Source of the DNA: Strigops habroptila
Lineage: Eukaryota; Chordata; Aves; Psittaciformes; Psittacidae
Assembly (NCBI RefSeq): GCF_004027225.2
Contig: NC_044290.2
Span: 11,610,906 to 11,674,905, forward strand
Direction of reading: 5' to 3'
Length of the DNA: 64,000 nucleotides
Part shown: piece after piece, positions 58,831 through 64,000 of the stretch
How positions within the stretch are numbered: position 1 is the stretch's first letter
Layout of the letters: the number at the start of each line of letters is the position of its first letter
Translations under genes and position numbers: made by a program
The notes under the pieces: generated by a model
Database searches by the model: none
Seen by the model: only the letters and a program-made list of their open reading frames with translations
Told to the model about the DNA's origin: nothing

Positions 58831-61800
58831 TGGGTTTGGTGCGGTGCTGGAAGTTGGGGCAGTGTTAAAGGGGCTCGTGTGGGGTGATGCCGGGACACCG
58901 CAGCGCCCGTGTCCTCCGGTGTCCCCCCGTGTCCTCCCGTGTCCCTCCTTCCAGCACACGCTGCCAGCCTGAGCCTGGCTCTGCGGAACCCAGCAGCAGG
59001 TGAACGTGCTTTAGAACATGCTTTAAAGCAGCTTTAGAACGTGCTTTAGAGCAGCTCGAGTCACTTCTCCAGCTCTCAGCAGCTTGAGGACGCTGACGCT
59101 GGTGTTTGCTGCTCTGTGAAGGGCTGGCCCCGGCCTTTTTGCCCCCAAAAAGCTGCTGGTTTTCCCCGTTTCCCACTCCAGGTTACAGCACAACTGCTGC
59201 TCTGTCTCACAGGGCACCCTGAGCCTCGTGGCTCTTCCCCTCGTCCCTTCATTAGCCATGGAAGTCGCACACCGGTTGAAACAAGAGCGCAGGTGCCCAC
59301 GAGCACCAGTTAGACCAGTGTCTGTGGGCAGGTTCCTCCCATGGAACCTCTGATTCATCCTCCTGCAAGTCTAATTCCACGTCTGAGGTCAGAGCTTGGA
59401 CCCAAACAACAGCAGCGTCAGTTGGTGCCAGCTCCTTGCCTCGTGCACGTGGGTACCTCACCCCGTGGTGTCAGCCCCCAGCCGGTGCCCCCCCGTGTGT
59501 CTGCCGTCCCTCCTGCAGAGCAGCGTCAGGGGCAGGAGGGGGGAGCGTTAGGAGCTGCAGCAGGGGGGGCTCCGTGCTCTGCCCCCCGGCCCGGCGCTCA
59601 CCCGGGGTGTCCTTGACCCGCAGATCATCCGCGTGCAGTCGCCGGAGGGGGTGAAGCGAATCACGGCCACGAAGCGTGAGACGGTGGCGACGTTCCTCAA
59701 GAAGGTACCTGGGGCTCTGCAGGGGCTGGGCTCTTGGGACGCGTTTGTGGTGGGCTCCCAAGGAAAGGGCAGCGGGGGAAGAAGAGGCAGGACAAGAACA
59801 CAGGAAAGCTTAGAGCAGCTCCAGTGCCTGAAGGGGCTGCAGGAAACCTGGAGAGGGGCTTTGGACAAGGAGTGGAGGGACAGGCCAAGGGGAATGGCTT
59901 TAACCTGCCAGAGGGGAGATTGAGATGAGCTCTGAGGCAGAAGCTCTTCCCTGTGAGGGTGCTGAGGCGCTGGCACAGGGTGCCCAGAGAAGCTGTGGCT
60001 GCCCCATCCCTGGCAGTGTTCAAGGCCAGGTTGGACACAGGGGCTTGGAGCAACCTGCTCTAGTGGAAGGTGTCCCTGCCCGTGGCAGGGGTTGGAACTG
60101 GAGGAGCTTTAAGGTCCCTTCCAACCAGCTGGTGACTCTATGAAAGCTGATAGCCGAAGCCTCTGGCCTTTTCAGCTCAGACTCAGCTGCTTCGTTTGTG
60201 CTTTGAATAGCATTTGAATGTGCTTTGTGTGCTCCTGGTTTTCCAGTATGGTTTGGAGAGAGCAGGGAGGGAATTAAGGCGAGTTCTTAAGGTGATGTTG
60301 GAGCCTGTGGCATCTGCTGGGAAGGATTTCCACCCTGGGATGAGGAGAACACGCGAGTGCTGGAGATGTCACATCTGGAGTTGGCTGTAGCTTGTTCTTT
60401 GGTCTCAATTCAACTGCTCAAGGTTTCAAGTTTGCTATTCAGGAGTGAGCAGTTCTGTTTCCTTCCCTCCTGGAACTCTGCTGTAACCTGGAACTGTCAG
60501 ACGAGGATTCCTTTGCTTTATAAGAGAAGTACTTTGTGTTCCTGTGCCTGAAGGGCCATTCTTTCAGTCAGCTCCGTTTCCTTTTCCCCTGCGAGGGGGA
60601 ACGGGAACAGAGCGAAACCTTCTGCTGTCTGTGAGTCATTGGCTTTGTTCGATGCTTGGGCTCAGACCATCACATCAATCCCCACCTGAGCAGGCGAAAA
60701 TCCTGCTGGATTTCAGGGCTGGGTCGGAGCCACCCCTCGGCCTCTCAACAGCTTCACCCAAGGAAGAAAAAAGGCTTTCAAATGCCTGTGCAAAACAAGC
60801 TGCTGCTTTCAGGGGTTCATGTTACCTGAGGCAGTGTGGAACAATCCTCTTGCAACCACTTGGTTGGAACAAAAGCATCAGCACTCACTGACGTTGCCTC
60901 TTGGCCTGGGGAAAACTCTCTCCTCTTCCTGAGCCGAAAACAAGAGGTGTTTAGGGGTGTTTTCCTGGTACGGGGTTTGCTTGAAAGAGGAAAGTTGCAA
61001 ATGTCACCACCCAAGGTCTGTGCGTATTAATAGCTGTGGATTTCAACGCTGAGATGTTAATCCATATGGTGGATTTTGTATCTAGCTAGATTGCTGTAAT
61101 TAAACCAGCATCAGGTTCCTGCCTCTGTGCTGACAATGAGCTTGGATCCCCCCTTGGCTCCAGAGAAGCCACGAAAGAAGCAAGAAATCAGTGAGGAGGG
61201 TCTCAATAATCTGTCTTTTATAGCAGCTCCTTGGTAAGAGCGCTGCCAAAGTGGCCCCTGGGCTGTGTGCAGGGTGGAATCGAGGCAGGAACGTGGGTAG
61301 GAACCTCTTGGTGATGTGGTGGGGGACTTGTGAAGTGTGTGGCCTCACGAGGTAATGTTTAACTCTGTCAGGGGATGGACTGTTCGAAATAGAGAGGCTG
61401 CTTTCCATGGCTTTGCCCTCTGTTTGTGGCTCCTGAGGCTGGTCCTGTGTGCGCTCACTGCTGTGAGCCCTACCGAAGCCACAGGGAGATGTTCTTGGTG
61501 CAAATCAAGGCTGTTAGCTTAAGGATTTAGGATGAAACTTGTCATCTAGAGAAACTTTTAACAGCACTTTTAAACTGACCTTGTCTGTAAGTGGCCCAGT
61601 GTGAAAATTGCTGTTGCTGTGAAGAGGTGTTTGGCTGAGCAAGAGTAAAGCAGCCTTAAAGTGAGCTGGTGAGAGGATGAGCAGGGAAAAACCTGCCTGG
61701 GCCTGGGAGGGCTGCTGTGAGGGGGAGTTCCATGGGAGGAAAGAGGCAAATGGGGAAAAGCAGAGGGAAGAACAGCAGGAAGAGCTTGAGTGAAACTCAT

Positions 61801-63438
61801 GTAGCAACGGTGGGTGCGAGCGGAGCTGAGGGCGAGAGATCTTGGAGGTGAAGCTCTGGGTGGAGGAATTCTGGTCGCAGGAGATGAGAGTGACTTGGCA
61901 AGGCTGGAGCGAGAGAACCAGGTAATGAGGAGAGTGTTTCCCCCTTCTAGTCATGACAGCACTTGCCTGGATTTAGATAAAATGCTGCATTTGTGTCGTG
62001 TGAGTGAGAGACACGTTCTGTTTCAGTTCCTTTTTAAATAGCTCTCTCCTGTGACTGAGGGTTTCTGCTTTCCTTGGTTATCCGGTGCCCTTCAGAAGCG
62101 CAGATGAATTCAGCTCAAGTTTTGCAACAGAAGTTCCCTGGACATAGCCCTCACTCCGAGCAGCTTTCAGCATCTGCCCAGGGGTGTGAGGTACCTCAGA
62201 CCGCGTCGTTCTTCCCTCTCTTTCAGGTTGCGAAGGAATTTGGCTTCAGGAATAATGGCTTTTCCGTGTACACCAATAGAAACAGGACGGGCGAGATCAC
62301 GGCGGCGCAAAACAAATCCCTCAACTTGCTGAAGATCAAGTGAGTGCTGGGGGAGCGCCGAGGGTGCAGGGGGGTCTGCGCACAGGGAGCCCCCCCTGAG
62401 CCTGCCCTGGGGCTGGGCAGCCGCAGCCACGTCTCCTTCCAGCAGTGCCAAGCTTTTGGCTGTCACTTGCCAGCTCCTCGAAGGGACAAGTGTGATGTGT
62501 GAAGCTGGGGTGACCAAACTGACTACGTGTGAGGCTGCGGCAGCCCTTCCTTAGGTCACTTGTGGTGTGTTTGGTGGCAAGGCAGCAGCAGGCCCCTGTT
62601 TGCTCTCACAGCCTGCAGCAAGATCCCTCACCCCCCTTTCCCTGCCGCCACCCTTTTGCTGTGCATGGATGCCAGCGTCTGACAGTGCCGGCGCCGGGAT
62701 GAGCGGTGCCAACGGTGCAGTTGCTCCGTGTTTGCTGGGAATGTTTTCATTCTGTTGGTGTCAAGAGTAACATTAAACTGGTTAAAAATACAAGAGCTGT
62801 TACCACCGCTTGCAACTTGTCACTTGAATGTGTCAGCGCTGGCAGCTGCCTCGGGAAGGCTGCGACTTGATGGGCACAGGATCCACACAAGTTCTTTCTC
62901 CTGCTAGAGCTGTTGCTTCTCTCCGTATCCTCCTGTTGCCTTTTTCTCCATCTTTACCCATCCCTGGCAGTGTTCAAGGCCAGGTTGGACACAGGGGCTT
63001 GGAGCAACCTGCTCTAGTGGAAGGTGTCCCTGCCTGTGGCAGGGGTTAGAGCTGGAGGAGCTTTAAGGTCCCTTCAACCCAAACCAGGCTGGGATTCTAT
63101 GATTACTTTATATGTGTTTATTAGTGTATATTAGTTTATATGTTGTTATATATGATTCTGTGATATAGTTTATGATAAATTACATGCTCTCTGTGATCTG
63201 GGAGGTTTGCTACCCAAAAGCACCTCCTGATACCCATGTGTTGTTCCCACACCTGCAGGCATGGTGATATGCTGTTCCTCTACCCCTCGAGCCCGGCTGG
63301 CTCCTCCTCAGAGACCATGGACACCTCTGTCTCGCAAAGCTTGCGGCCTGTGGGGGCCCCTCAGGTGGTGGAAGATGAGATTGACCAGTATCTGATCAAA
63401 CAGGATGGGAAGATTTACCGGAATCGAGACCAGCAGCT
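58518..63438 (+). CDS. NPLOC4: NPL4 homologue, ubiquitin recognition factor (5' part)
   Basis: Partner of UFD1 that recruits the VCP/p97 ATPase to ubiquitinated substrates in ER-associated degradation and other extraction steps. Four exons lie in the window: 58518-58532 (MAETI), 59624-59704, 62227-62339 and 63259-63438, all with GT/AG borders and compatible phases. They encode the first 129 residues, including the N-terminal ubiquitin-like domain (IIRVQSPEGVKRITATKRE, FGFRNNGFSVYTNRN, SLNLLKIKHGDMLFLYPSS) and the start of the zinc-finger region (VVEDEIDQYLIKQDGKIYRN). The rest lies beyond 64,000. Introns 2 and 3 carry sense-oriented CR1 fragments. Confidence 0.96.
59783..60144 (+). mobile_element. 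CR1 LINE fragment in NPLOC4 intron 2
   Basis: Sense copy of about 360 bp from GAAAGCTTAGAGCAGCTCC to the terminal AAGGTCCCTTCCAACC and a remnant of the ATTCTATGA end (GACTCTATGAAAG). It is 5' truncated and begins about 80 bp after exon 2. Confidence 0.9.
60145..62226. other. Rest of NPLOC4 intron 2
   Basis: About 2.1 kb of less GC-rich intron sequence. No repeat family, RNA gene or extra exon was recognised. Confidence 0.5.
62956..63104 (+). mobile_element. CR1 LINE 3' fragment in NPLOC4 intron 3
   Basis: A short sense copy of only the last 150 bp of CR1, from CATCCCTGGCAGTGTTCAAG to GGCTGGGATTCTATGATT. It is followed by an AT-rich TATATG/TTAGT simple tract to about 63180. Confidence 0.9.
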
Positions 63439-64000
63439 GTGAGTACGGGTGGAATTTGCTTCTGCTGGTGCATCTGTGCCTCACCAGAGCTTGTAACCTC
63501 TTGTCTGAAAGCAGCAGCCAGGAAATGTGCTACAGGACCTGCCCCCTGCGCTGCTGCTGTGGCCCTCGCTGCCTCTGCAACGTTCACAAGGGAAAACAGC
63601 CCTTGTCATTGTCCTGGAAGGTTAAATCAAGCTCTGGTGGAGGAAGGAAGCAGATACCAAAATCCCAGGGTCTTTGCCAGGAAGGACTCATTTAGAGCAT
63701 CTATTGTTCTGGTCAAGGTGGCCCCTGCTTTGGGATTTGGGATCGTATATTTTGTGCTCCTAAAACATTTGGAGTTCTCTAGATTAAATTGAATGCTTTG
63801 AATCATCCCCACTGGGACGGGGATGTCCCAGCAGCCGGTGCTGTGCAGAAGCAGTAGGTTGTGCTCTGTGTGTGGCATATTGCTCAGGAAGCAGGGGCCT
63901 GCTGTCCACAGCAGCTTCTGTCCCATATGGTCTCAATATGCAGCTCCCACCCGGTGCTGGGTGAGCATCAGGGTCAGATTTGCTTCCTAAATCCTCTGTC
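63439..64000. other. NPLOC4 intron 4, partial
   Basis: After the donor CT/GTGAGT at 63438/63439 the sequence to the window edge shows no further NPLOC4 exon (the expected CRHG-type continuation is absent). Confidence 0.6.

Noticed and set aside
22675-60144. Repeated small frames starting [17 protein letters not shown] in several places
   Set aside because: They recur at every CR1 fragment and are the antisense translation of the CR1 3' end, not a gene family.

Overview
This is a gene-dense window from a bird genome. The evidence is ten 5'-truncated CR1 LINE copies of the avian type, short GC-rich introns, many minisatellites, and vertebrate genes whose predicted proteins match their mammalian orthologues closely in length. 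I see no bacterial, phage or viral element. Identifications come from translating the spliced exons by eye and recalling family sequences; no search was run.

Layout: (1) 1-12,900 is gene-free, with AT-rich islands in a GC-rich background that look like candidate conserved regulatory elements, plus two simple minisatellites. (2) 13,000-30,500 holds RPL38, TTYH2 and DNAI2, all on the + strand. (3) 32,424-35,778 holds BTBD17 on the - strand. (4) 39,555-41,303 holds the GPCR gene GPR142 (+) and 44,500-48,685 holds GPRC5C (+). (5) 50,403-63,438 holds a second block: CCDC137 (-) and OXLD1 (+) share a head-to-head promoter, PDE6G (+) and TSPAN10 (-) converge tail to tail, and the first exons of NPLOC4 (+) run off the right edge.

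Two syntenic blocks are joined here. RPL38-TTYH2-DNAI2-(KIF19)-BTBD17-GPR142-GPRC5C is the order at human 17q25.1, and CCDC137-OXLD1-PDE6G-TSPAN10-NPLOC4 is a run from human 17q25.3. They abut between about 48.7 and 50.4 kb, with the second block flipped relative to the human arrangement. KIF19, expected between DNAI2 and BTBD17, is not present in the 2 kb between them.

The genes do not form one pathway, but there are functional pairings. DNAI2 is an axonemal dynein intermediate chain with an RFX X-box 82 bp before its start codon. PDE6G (rod phosphodiesterase inhibitor) and TSPAN10 (retinal pigment epithelium and melanocyte tetraspanin) form an eye-expressed convergent pair. CRX-like TAATCC sites and a homeodomain palindrome lie upstream of PDE6G, and an MITF-type M-box lies upstream of TSPAN10. 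I found no clearly new biological system. The points most worth a second look are the synteny junction, the candidate eye regulatory elements, tandem repeats inside gene structures (a CCDC137 coding exon, BTBD17 intron 2, an array before TTYH2) and a 12-bp inverted repeat with a third copy in a GPRC5C intron.
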